From Brenneria roseae subsp. roseae (lineage in GTDB: Bacteria > Pseudomonadota > Gammaproteobacteria > Enterobacterales > Enterobacteriaceae), in assembly GCF_003115845.1 (NCBI RefSeq), contig NZ_KZ819029.1, positions 68,952-132,951 on the forward strand: DNA of 64,000 nucleotides, in the 5' to 3' direction. The translations under genes and the position numbers were made by a program. Below the pieces are notes generated by a model, which was given only the letters and a program-made list of their open reading frames with translations, ran no database searches and was not told where the DNA came from. Positions 38,192-45,064 of the stretch are shown piece by piece (within the stretch, counting starts at the first letter, position 1; each line of letters starts with the position of its first letter).

Positions 38192-38205
38192 TAGGAATAT
38201 TCTGA
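38192..38205. promoter_or_regulatory. Candidate RcsAB box between the M20-HTH gene and the omptin gene
   Basis: TAGGAATATTCTGA, which on the minus strand reads TCAGAATATTCCTA. This agrees with the RcsAB consensus TAAGAATATTCCTA at 13 of 14 positions. It lies 187 bp upstream of the omptin ATG within the 547-bp divergent gap (37845-38391). The box suggests envelope-stress/capsule (Rcs) control of one or both genes. The rest of the gap is AT-rich promoter DNA. Confidence 0.5.
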
Positions 38206-38391
38206 GTTTTGGCTACTCTGAACATGAAAGGAAATAGGTGATAAAAGAAACTCACCGGATAAGCGAATATTACCTGCCGATATGATTTCGCATCAAATAG
38301 CCGTTTCATTTTTCACAAGTTAAAACAACGTAGTGTCATTTTTGTTACCAACTTATAAAAATATATGCGCAAACTGGTTGAGGAATAGAAG

Positions 38392-39333
38392 ATGAAAATA
38401 CCACTCACCATTATCGGACTAACGGGTGGATTACTTATTAGCGGATATGCCGCCGCAGATATTGGCGAGAAGCGCCAGCGCTTTTACCAGGATAAATTAA
38501 CCGGCAGTATTGCGCTGGGTTTTTTGGCCGGAGAATCTCAAGAGTCAATTTATCATCCTAATAACGGCGGGAAAAAGGCCAGCGAGCTCGACTGGAAAAT
38601 TAATAGCGCCGTCATTCTAAAAGGTGACGTGAGTTACGATATTCTGCCCCGCTTCAGTGCTGGATTACGCGGCTGGACGACGCTCTCTTCCGGCAATGGC
38701 ACAATGGATGATTATGACTGGCTAGATAACAGCAAACCCGGTTGGTCACACTGGAGCCATCATGCAAAAACCGATCTGAATTATGCCAATGAAATTGATG
38801 TGAATATCATTGGCTGGCTGGTTAAAGCGCATGATTACAAGGTTGGCGCAACTTTCGGCTACCAGAGAACCGCCTTTAGTTGGTCAGCTTATGGCGGTGC
38901 CTTTAACTACGATAACGGCAATGATATTTTCACCTTTCCCAACAGCTACAAGATAATCGGCTACCGGCAAACTTATAGCATGCCTTATATCGGATTAATT
39001 GGTTCATGGCGTTATCAGGATTTTGAACTGAGTGGATTAATAAAATTCAGCGATTGGGTTGAGGGGAAGAGCAACGACGAACACTATGACAGAGACCTGA
39101 CCATACGTAACAAAGGAAATAATGCCCGTCATCTCTCTGCAACCGTAAGCGCAGGCTACTATATCCATCCGCAAACAAAAATTTACGCAGAAGCCGCATA
39201 CAGCCGTTATGAGGAAGCAAGAAGCGGGTTGGAATGGAAAGAGGCCGGGAGCTCTAATTATTTCGACGGCGACTGGAGTGGACTGGATAATAAATACTAC
39301 ACGCTATCTTTAGGCGTGCAATATAAGTTCTGA
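38392..39333 (+). CDS. Omptin-family outer-membrane protease
   Basis: 313 residues. A signal peptide ends near AAA/DIGEK (residue about 22), followed by the mature N-terminus common to OmpT/Pla/PgtE. Catalytic residues are all present: Asp107 and Asp109 in MDDYDWLDNSKPGWSHWSHH, and Asp229 and His231 in GKSNDEHYDRD. The terminal beta strand ends in Phe (LGVQYKF), as expected for a 10-strand barrel inserted by Bam. Omptins cleave between basic residues and degrade cationic antimicrobial peptides or host proteins, and need LPS. GAGG precedes the ATG. Transcribed divergently from the degenerate M20-HTH regulator. Confidence 0.94.
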   Translation: MKIPLTIIGLTGGLLISGYAAADIGEKRQRFYQDKLTGSIALGFLAGESQESIYHPNNGGKKASELDWKINSAVILKGDVSYDILPRFSAGLRGWTTLSSGNGTMDDYDWLDNSKPGWSHWSHHAKTDLNYANEIDVNIIGWLVKAHDYKVGATFGYQRTAFSWSAYGGAFNYDNGNDIFTFPNSYKIIGYRQTYSMPYIGLIGSWRYQDFELSGLIKFSDWVEGKSNDEHYDRDLTIRNKGNNARHLSATVSAGYYIHPQTKIYAEAAYSRYEEARSGLEWKEAGSSNYFDGDWSGLDNKYYTLSLGVQYKF

Positions 39334-39439
39334 TGATCGGTTCTAATAACGATCGTCATGCCTGAAAAGCAGGCACCCATAAACAGTAATCTTCGTGTTT
39401 GATGAAGTTTGGTGTAGATAGGAACAAGATTAAAACGAT

Positions 39440-39521
39440 TATACCCTAAATAATTCGAGTTGCAGGGCAAAAAGTTGTCGTTTTGAACAACGCACATACA
39501 ACTTGAAGTATGGCGGGTATA
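39440..39521. repeat. Short palindromic interspersed repeat (MITE-like), copy 2
   Basis: Starts TATACCCTAAATAATTCGAG and ends AACTTGAAGTATGGCGGGTATA. The two ends are inverted repeats of each other (TATACCC/GGGTATA, with GAGTTGCA...TACAACTTG). It is the same family as the element at 26352. It lies 107 bp after the omptin gene. A small CCCATT-TTCT-AATGGG hairpin follows at 39527-39542. Confidence 0.8.
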
Positions 39522-39607
39522 TCACCCATTTTCTAATGGGAGCCAATAACAGGATAATACCGGGTTAATGACTTAGCCGATAAAGATGGAATTTGAGGAC
39601 GGTTATT

Positions 39608-40279
39608 ATGGCAAAAAACAACTCCCTGAGCAGTATCATTACTGCACTGGCGAAATCCATGGCGCAGGCCCAAAATGATGTGGCAGAAGCTCAATCTTTA
39701 AATATGTTGCGTTTTTTCAAAAGAAAACGCAGAAGAGATCCGAATCCAGAGCTTAGCGACAAAGAAAATTATTTACCCGGTATTTTCCCCAGAAGATTAA
39801 AAATTGGATTACCCTCACATCGTGAAAATGCCACTGATAATGATGTCGACTATTACTGTGTTCCTTTTATCAATCTGGTGCCATTAAGCAGCGTACGAAT
39901 TGAAAAAGCGTCTGCCGAGTTCGAAGTCGGGCTCACCAATCTTGATGAATTCGAACCTGAACGCCAAAACGAACCCGATCGGAATAATATAAAACTCTTC
40001 GCCAACGACATTCAGGACGATCCTGAAATTCTTGCTAATCAGCCTTCTTTACAAATTGATATCGGCAGCGGGATACTGAAAAAAAATAACGGATTATTAG
40101 CGAATATAAAAGTCGAGCTCGTTCATCAGGACACGCCGGAAGGCGTCATGCGGATGGTTAATGAGTTGATTAATACCTCACAAGGCTATTTTTATACTGG
40201 AACGAAACAGGGAAAAAACGACCGGGAAGATGACCTGTCGAAATGGCTTTATAAAAACAAGAAAGACGTTAAGCAATAA
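39608..40279 (+). CDS. DUF2589-like protein A
   Basis: 223 residues starting MAKNNSLSSIITALAKSMAQ, an amphipathic Ala/Gln-rich helix. A strongly basic stretch follows (FFKRKRRRDP, about residues 36-46). The core has CVPFINLVPLSSVRIEKASAEFEVGL and ends DTPEGVMRMVNELINTS. The VPFxxLVPLSSVxIxKxxxxFxV pattern fits DUF2589, a family of unknown function. There is no signal peptide or membrane segment. It is followed 29 bp later by a second DUF2589-like gene with a matching C-terminal PEGxxRVxxxM motif, so the two are distant paralogues and may form hetero-oligomers. The ATG at 39608 follows GAGG; an in-frame TTG at 39593 is less likely. Confidence 0.7.
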   Translation: MAKNNSLSSIITALAKSMAQAQNDVAEAQSLNMLRFFKRKRRRDPNPELSDKENYLPGIFPRRLKIGLPSHRENATDNDVDYYCVPFINLVPLSSVRIEKASAEFEVGLTNLDEFEPERQNEPDRNNIKLFANDIQDDPEILANQPSLQIDIGSGILKKNNGLLANIKVELVHQDTPEGVMRMVNELINTSQGYFYTGTKQGKNDREDDLSKWLYKNKKDVKQ

Positions 40280-40308
40280 TTACACTTACAGCACAAGGAG
40301 TAACAATC

Positions 40309-40938
40309 ATGGCAAATGAGATCGCCAACCAATTTAATGGGTTACCCATGAATACCCTCATTGGCGCCCCGTTACAGGCCGCCTGCGAGGCACAGGTGAT
40401 GCTGGCTCGCGCCACAGCGGATTTTATTGATGAAATTGGATTTAACACTTCCTACAAACTGGAGAATGATAAAAAAACAGTCGATAAAAAAACGGTTCGA
40501 AGCGTTGCATTTGAATTCCAACAAAATATACCTACAGCTAAAACCGATGGCTCTGGAGAGATTGAGAAATATGCCCTCCAGGATATGGTTATCAACGTTC
40601 CTCTATTATCCATCGTCAATATTCCGGCGTTAGCGGTCAAAAAAGTGGATATCACTTTTGATATGGAGGTGAAATCCGCTACGGAAGATAAACGCGCATC
40701 AGATGAAAATATGGAACTCAATGCTGGCGGCGGATTGTTTGGCTGGGGAGTAAAAATCAAAGGTAATGTCAGCGCCCATCAGGAAAGTACGCGCAAAACC
40801 GATAACTCAGCCAAATATCATATTGAGGTACATGCCTCGGATGATGGTATGCCGGAAGGGCTTTCCCGTGTGCTGGATATTATGCAATCGGCGATCCAAC
40901 CCATTCCCAAACCTGAAAAGGCAAACACAGCAGGATAA
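40309..40938 (+). CDS. DUF2589-like protein B
   Basis: 209 residues, AAGGAG before the ATG. An N-terminal helix-rich segment (GLPMNTLIGAPLQAACEAQ, LARATADFIDEIGF) leads to the conserved VINVPLLSIVNIPALAVKKVDITFDMEVKSA. A Gly-rich turn (LNAGGGLFGWGVKIKGNVSAHQE) and KYHIEVHASDDGMPEGLSRVLDIMQSAI at the end complete the DUF2589 pattern. No signal peptide or membrane helix is seen. Function unknown. The internal repeats of beta-like segments suggest a structural or scaffold protein (inference). It sits in a cassette with a lysozyme and two unrecognised small proteins. Confidence 0.8.
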   Translation: MANEIANQFNGLPMNTLIGAPLQAACEAQVMLARATADFIDEIGFNTSYKLENDKKTVDKKTVRSVAFEFQQNIPTAKTDGSGEIEKYALQDMVINVPLLSIVNIPALAVKKVDITFDMEVKSATEDKRASDENMELNAGGGLFGWGVKIKGNVSAHQESTRKTDNSAKYHIEVHASDDGMPEGLSRVLDIMQSAIQPIPKPEKANTAG

Positions 40939-40946
40939 AATTAAGG

Positions 40947-41031
40947 ATCAAATACCAGAGTAGCGATGAATAAATCAACATACGGTATTTGATATGTTGA
41001 AACAGGGTAAGAATATTGAGGTTCTTACCCT
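40947..41031 (+). other. Two successive RNA hairpins between DUF2589 B and the next gene
   Basis: ATCAAATACC (40947-40956) pairs with GGTATTTGAT (40984-40993). AGGGTAAGAA (41004-41013) pairs with TTCTTACCCT (41022-41031). Both stems are 10 bp and perfect. Neither has a T run, so they look more like processing, stability or translational-control structures than terminators. The second contains TAAGAATATT, the first ten bases of the RcsAB consensus. Confidence 0.5.
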
Positions 41032-41067
41032 ATTCCAGAGCTTATCACCCGGCAAGGAGGACAGAAT

Positions 41068-41334
41068 ATGGCAGGACAGATATTTGATCTCACCAGCGTC
41101 CGGTTTATCAAACGGATCGCCATAGGCAACCCTAATCCTTCCATTCCCTATTCGGAAGAGGACTCGCAACAAGCGATCGATGTGCTGAACCGCTGTTTAT
41201 CTGAATCCCCGAAAGGGCACATCGTGGGAGTTGAGAAAAACTTCGTTTTACTCAACATGGGGGAACACCAGGTGATTCAGCAATGGCTAGTTTATCACAT
41301 TGGATTTGAGCGCAAACCCCTGTGGCTGGCATAG
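41068..41334 (+). CDS. Small protein of unknown function (88 aa)
   Basis: 88 residues with a strong ribosome site (AAGGAGG). The sequence begins MAGQIFDLTSVRFIKRIAIG, then SEEDSQQAIDVLNRCLSESP and KGHIVGVEKNFVLLNMGEHQVIQ, ending ERKPLWLA. No signal peptide, membrane helix or familiar domain is seen. Its stop is 2 bp before the next ATG, so it is coupled to the 130-aa gene. Being in the DUF2589/lysozyme cassette is the only functional hint. Confidence 0.7.
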   Translation: MAGQIFDLTSVRFIKRIAIGNPNPSIPYSEEDSQQAIDVLNRCLSESPKGHIVGVEKNFVLLNMGEHQVIQQWLVYHIGFERKPLWLA

Positions 41335-41336
41335 CC

Positions 41337-41729
41337 ATGAAAATTCCTCTCACCCGGCTAGCCCGCATTCTGCAAGAGGAAAAGCAGCGTACCCAGCAAG
41401 CACTCGATCGCTGGCTGGCGGAATACCATATGCAACGCCTGATACATTTCAGCCAGCGCTGGCAAAAAGATATAGCACATACCCGCCCAATGCTGGACTG
41501 CCATTGTTATCGTCTTACCTTGCAGATTGCCTTCAACGCTTACAGTCTGAAAAACCGCCAGACGGTACTCTACGCAGGCAAACCCGGCATCCTGACACGT
41601 TGGTTCAGAACCTGGCGAACACATCAGGTCATAATAAAAATTCACGCGACGTCCTCCGAACAACAATCGCACTACGACATTTTTATCGACGGACGCGCGA
41701 TCAAAGAAATCAATAATAATGTTGTTTGA
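41337..41729 (+). CDS. Protein of unknown function (130 aa)
   Basis: 130 residues from the ATG at 41337, 2 bp after the previous stop. The N-terminal half is helical and basic (MKIPLTRLARILQEEKQRTQQALDRW, RLIHFSQRWQKDI). The C-terminal half looks beta-rich (VIIKIHATSSEQQSHYDIFIDGRAI). It has two close cysteines (DCHCYR). No signal peptide or recognised domain. It probably works with the 88-aa protein given the tight coupling. The in-frame ATG at 41322 overlaps the upstream gene. Confidence 0.7.
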   Translation: MKIPLTRLARILQEEKQRTQQALDRWLAEYHMQRLIHFSQRWQKDIAHTRPMLDCHCYRLTLQIAFNAYSLKNRQTVLYAGKPGILTRWFRTWRTHQVIIKIHATSSEQQSHYDIFIDGRAIKEINNNVV

Positions 41730-41784
41730 CTCCGCCGCCATAACGGCAATGCAGATTCATGCTCTTTTTTAACGAGGTATTTTT

Positions 41785-42237
41785 ATGGCAAACATTCCTA
41801 TTGCAACTGGTCACGCAGGTATAGCGCTTATCAAAAGTTTCGAAGGATGTAGACTTACCCAGTATCGGGATGCCGTAGAAAAATGGACCATCGGCTACGG
41901 TCATTTAATTCTGCCTAACGAAAAATTTGATCACACGCTAACGGAAGAAGAAGCGGAAGAATTATTACGCAACGATCTAAAAATCACTGAAGCGCAGATA
42001 CTGAAACTGGTCGACGTTGATATTAACCAAAATCAATTTGATGCACTGGTTTCTTTTGCTTTTAATCTTGGCCCAGGCAATTTAAAACGCTCAACACTTC
42101 TGCTGTACCTCAATCAAGGGAAATATGCAGAGGCCGCAGAACAGTTTCTACGCTGGAATAAAGCAGGCGGGAAAGAATTGTACGGGCTGACCAGAAGAAG
42201 AGCGGCAGAAAGAGAACTGTTTTTACTGAAAGAGTAA
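41785..42237 (+). CDS. GH24 lysozyme / endolysin-like muramidase
   Basis: 150 residues. The T4-lysozyme-type catalytic triad is intact: Glu20 (SFEGC), Asp29 (QYRDAVE) and Thr35 (KWTIGYGH), with the 9- and 6-residue spacings of T4 lysozyme. FNLGPGNLKRSTLL and RWNKAGGKELYGLTRRRAAERELF are also typical. It cleaves MurNAc-GlcNAc bonds in peptidoglycan. There is no signal peptide, no SAR segment and no holin or other phage gene nearby, so it must reach the wall by another route. It ends the DUF2589 cassette. Confidence 0.93.
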   Translation: MANIPIATGHAGIALIKSFEGCRLTQYRDAVEKWTIGYGHLILPNEKFDHTLTEEEAEELLRNDLKITEAQILKLVDVDINQNQFDALVSFAFNLGPGNLKRSTLLLYLNQGKYAEAAEQFLRWNKAGGKELYGLTRRRAAERELFLLKE

Positions 42238-42365
42238 AAAACCATCACGTTTCATTCCGTTCTTTTTTGGGGACATGACGTCATTTCAGAAAACGGTGAC
42301 GATAAGCCAGACGAGTTTGAGGGTTGCTATTTTATTTTGATATGAACACGTTAGAGATCGATGCA

Positions 42366-42394
42366 TAAGATGCCTGCATTTTGCAGGCATCTTA
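42366..42394. terminator. Hairpin between the lysozyme gene and galF (convergent)
   Basis: TAAGATGCCTGCA / TGCAGGCATCTTA, a perfect 13-bp stem with a 3-base loop, placed between two convergent genes. T runs are short, so efficiency is uncertain, but position favours a shared terminator. Confidence 0.65.
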
Positions 42395-42417
42395 AAACGG
42401 ACACAATCCGCCATCCA

Positions 42418-43320
42418 TCAACCCTGCTTTTTCAGCAACGCCTTGATGCTTTCCCTGAATTCCGCACCCAGTTCAGGATTACGCAATCCGTAAGAAACGA
42501 AAGCCTGCGCATACCCTAGCTTACGGCCACAGTTGAAATTTTTGCCTGCCATTTGCACGGCATCAACCTGCTGAGTCGAAATCAAATCAGCAATCACATC
42601 GGTAAGCTGGATACGGCCCCATGCGCCGGGAACCGCTTTAGCCAACAGCGGCCAGGCATCCGCTGTTAACACATAACGACCGACGGCAGAGAGATCCGAC
42701 CCCGTTGCCGAAGGCGCTTCTGGTTTTTCGATCATTGATGTAATGGCAGACGCATCGCCGGGATTAACCAACGGAGTTTCACAATCCACTACCGAATACT
42801 CCGGCAACACTTCATAAGGACGGTGTTTGACCAATACCTGACTGCGCCCCGTTTCTTCAAAACGGGAAATCAGCAATGCAAGATTGTCTTTAGCCTGATC
42901 GGCGGTGTTCTCGTCCAGAACAACGTCCGGCAAAACGACAACAAACGGGTTATCCCCCACTATTGGTCTGGCACAGGACACGGCGTGCCCTAATCCCAGC
43001 GTTTCCCCCTGACGGACGTTCATGATGGTCACGCCTTTTGGGCAAATAGACTGAACTTCTGCCAGCAACTGACGCTTGGCGCGCTCTTCCAACAGAGATT
43101 CAAGCTCAAACGAGGTATCGAAATGGTTTTCGATCGCGTTTTTAGACGCGTGCGTCACCAGTACAATCTCTTTAATGCCGGCATTAACACACTCGTTGAC
43201 GATTTTCTCAATCACCGGGCGATCGACTATCGGCAACATCTCTTTAGGTATTGCCTTAGTCACCGGCAACAAATTCATCCCTAAACCTGCCACAGGGATA
43301 ATGGCTTTCAATGATGTCAT
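42418..43320 (-). CDS. galF: UTP-glucose-1-phosphate uridylyltransferase homologue, GalF type
   Basis: 300 residues. The N-terminal nucleotidyltransferase region reads [23 protein letters not shown], with Met where GalU has the catalytic-loop Thr-Arg pattern. [16 protein letters not shown] replaces GalU's AGDEIQLTDAI. Both are GalF features. GalF is thought to modulate GalU and UDP-glucose supply rather than be a strong enzyme. It usually marks the left end of O-antigen clusters. The start is MTSLKAIIP. Confidence 0.88.
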   Translation of the reverse strand: MTSLKAIIPVAGLGMNLLPVTKAIPKEMLPIVDRPVIEKIVNECVNAGIKEIVLVTHASKNAIENHFDTSFELESLLEERAKRQLLAEVQSICPKGVTIMNVRQGETLGLGHAVSCARPIVGDNPFVVVLPDVVLDENTADQAKDNLALLISRFEETGRSQVLVKHRPYEVLPEYSVVDCETPLVNPGDASAITSMIEKPEAPSATGSDLSAVGRYVLTADAWPLLAKAVPGAWGRIQLTDVIADLISTQQVDAVQMAGKNFNCGRKLGYAQAFVSYGLRNPELGAEFRESIKALLKKQG

Positions 43321-43398
43321 GAATTGACTCTCTTCAATCTGATTGTTTTCACCTGGCAGCGTAATCCCGCTACACCGCGCATGACACTAAGATTACAC

Positions 43399-43464
43399 CT
43401 AATCCGAATCAAAGCGATCGCGGGTATAGACTTTTTCTGATACATCGGACAATTCTGGTGCGGT
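43399..43464 (-). pseudogene. ugd: 3' remnant of a UDP-glucose 6-dehydrogenase gene
   Basis: On the minus strand the codons ending in TAG at 43399 read APELSDVSEKVYTRDRFDSD. The intact ugd at 47360 ends [20 protein letters not shown]. Upstream of these about 20 codons the frame hits a TAA (43465-43467) and similarity stops. It looks like the tail of a second, deleted ugd left near galF. The rest of the 43321-43782 gap holds the galF promoter side and the dyad at 43705. Confidence 0.8.
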
Positions 43465-43704
43465 TTATCAGTAAGAGACAAACAAAGCTAAAAGCGCGAG
43501 TGTACCAGTGCCCGCTCCCAGACTTAAATGAGCGTAGTTTTGCAAACATCCTTAACCGCAAACGCGGGGAGATGTTGTAAAATTCTGGATCGCAGATGGT
43601 TGGCAAAAGCTTCCAATGACTGATGGGCAACGCTCAGCGAACCGGCGGGGATAATTTTTTTGATATTTATCGTGGGGGGAGGAATAAATCAGAAAAGGGG
43701 TGAT

Positions 43705-43742
43705 AGACACATGTAATTTTTTATTAATCTGTGTCTTATACT
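43705..43742 (+). promoter_or_regulatory. Candidate promoter/operator of the permuted papain-like gene
   Basis: AGACACA (43705-43711) and TGTGTCT (43730-43736) are perfect inverted repeats 18 bp apart, immediately followed by a -10-like TATACT (43737-43742). The ATG lies 41 bp downstream. A repressor could bind the dyad over the -35 region. Confidence 0.4.
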
Positions 43743-43782
43743 GTTACGACTACATCAGCCAGATAATAATAAGGAAGCGACC

Positions 43783-44754
43783 ATGAAGGATATCAATAAA
43801 ACGATAGATCAAATGAAAACACGTTTACCTAAAGAACTGACGAACACACTTTTGCCTGAAGAACTGAATGAAGGGGATGTCCTGCTTTTTTCACCTGAAA
43901 AGGGTAGCTTTATCTCATGGGCTATTACTTTTTTAACCGATGCTCCCGTTAGCCATGCAGCAATGCTGTATAAAAAATCCCCGCTTAGCATTATCGAAGA
44001 AAGCCCGCCTCAGGTTGCTGTTAATGAAGCGCTGCACCGTTTTCATGACCGCACCATATACGTTTACCGGCATGCATCCCAGCAGGAATTATCGCCGGTT
44101 ATTGATGCGGCTACGCTGCACCGTAATAACCTGGAACCCTATGATAATGCCAGTCTGTATATTGTGGGGATATTACTGCTGTATAAAAAAATCTCATTCC
44201 CTACGCTCGCTCAGAAAGTCATTTTGCGCATTTTGAAGAAGTTAACCGCAACGTTGACCCAATATCTCCAGCAGCATAAAAACCCGGGGAAAATACCCAT
44301 GGTTTGCTCGCAGTTCGTTTCCCAGTGCTTTGAAGATGCAGGTAGTCAATACCAACTGCATTTTCATCACCAGCTTCTGAACGCAGCCCACGGCCAAAAC
44401 CTGCTGGATAGGGCTGTGGAATTTATTGACCAGCATCCCTTCTCGGCCAGGAATATCGTTAACATTACTTCTAATAATACTGTTACTGAAAGTGATGAAG
44501 AGCTTTGCCGGGCATTATACGCCGCCATTGATAGCGGTATGGTCAGCAACAATGTACCAGCCATTGATCCTGAATTAGCACAAGCTATTGAGGAGTTTGC
44601 GGGCATCAACGCAGCGTTATCCGGTACGCAGAACAATGCAAATACATTAACCGCAACCCATCAATTACAGGCCAATATGAACATGTTTGTTTTCCCCGGA
44701 GATCTGCTGCAACACTGTACCAGTCTGAAGCCTGTGGGAAAAATCGAGATTTAA
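43783..44754 (+). CDS. Permuted papain-fold (YiiX/NlpC-P60-like) cysteine hydrolase
   Basis: 323 residues, AGGAAG before the ATG. The order His before Cys marks a circularly permuted NlpC/P60 (YiiX/C92-type) fold: GDVLLFSPEKGSFISWAITF, then APVSHAAMLY (His58), IIEESPP (Glu72/73) and MVCSQFVSQCFEDAG (Cys175). Relatives act on peptides, amides or lipids. There is no signal peptide. The C-terminal about 100 residues (NTVTESDEELCRALYAAIDSG ... HQLQANMNMFVFPGDLLQ) are not recognised and may be a targeting part. It sits alone between galF and rml; a secreted effector or stand-alone amidase are both possible. Confidence 0.75.
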   Translation: MKDINKTIDQMKTRLPKELTNTLLPEELNEGDVLLFSPEKGSFISWAITFLTDAPVSHAAMLYKKSPLSIIEESPPQVAVNEALHRFHDRTIYVYRHASQQELSPVIDAATLHRNNLEPYDNASLYIVGILLLYKKISFPTLAQKVILRILKKLTATLTQYLQQHKNPGKIPMVCSQFVSQCFEDAGSQYQLHFHHQLLNAAHGQNLLDRAVEFIDQHPFSARNIVNITSNNTVTESDEELCRALYAAIDSGMVSNNVPAIDPELAQAIEEFAGINAALSGTQNNANTLTATHQLQANMNMFVFPGDLLQHCTSLKPVGKIEI

Positions 44755-44791
44755 TCCTCTGAACAACCAACCAGATTAACTGATTCACCTT

Positions 44792-44814
44792 ATACCGGGC
44801 TCAGTGCCCGGTAT
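44792..44814 (+). terminator. Hairpin after the permuted papain-like gene
   Basis: ATACCGGGC / GCCCGGTAT, a perfect 9-bp stem with a 5-base loop, 38 bp after the stop and without a T run. The following 250 bp up to rmlA is AT-rich and presumably holds the rmlACD promoter; no other feature was seen. Confidence 0.5.
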
Positions 44815-45064
44815 TGCAACACCGGCGGTGAAAACTTATCCCCCCACTCTGGGCCAAAGATGGACCAAAGCTAACACTCAAACTTCATTTGACTGGATTT
44901 CATAAACCAACCGATAATTTTCGTGAGGGAAAACCTCCGAATCTGTTAGATAGGGATGAGTATAGATTTATTTGATTTTTCCCTGTCGCATCAGACAACG
45001 CTGGTATCATTCGATATACTACTGCACTTATAACTATGTCTCTTGAAAAACGTTTATAGGTGGC

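Noticed and set aside
37845-38309. 155-codon N-terminal extension of the M20-HTH frame
   Set aside because: Low-complexity, no ribosome site, contains the hairpin and RcsAB box. The M20 fold starts after the internal Met at 37844.
41785-42237. Lysozyme as part of a prophage lysis module
   Set aside because: No holin, spanin, integrase or structural genes nearby; neighbours are DUF2589-like and unknown proteins.
43321-45064. JUMPstart/ops element upstream of the sugar genes
   Set aside because: Looked for GGCGGTAGCGTG-type sequence on both strands in the polysaccharide flanks and did not see one.
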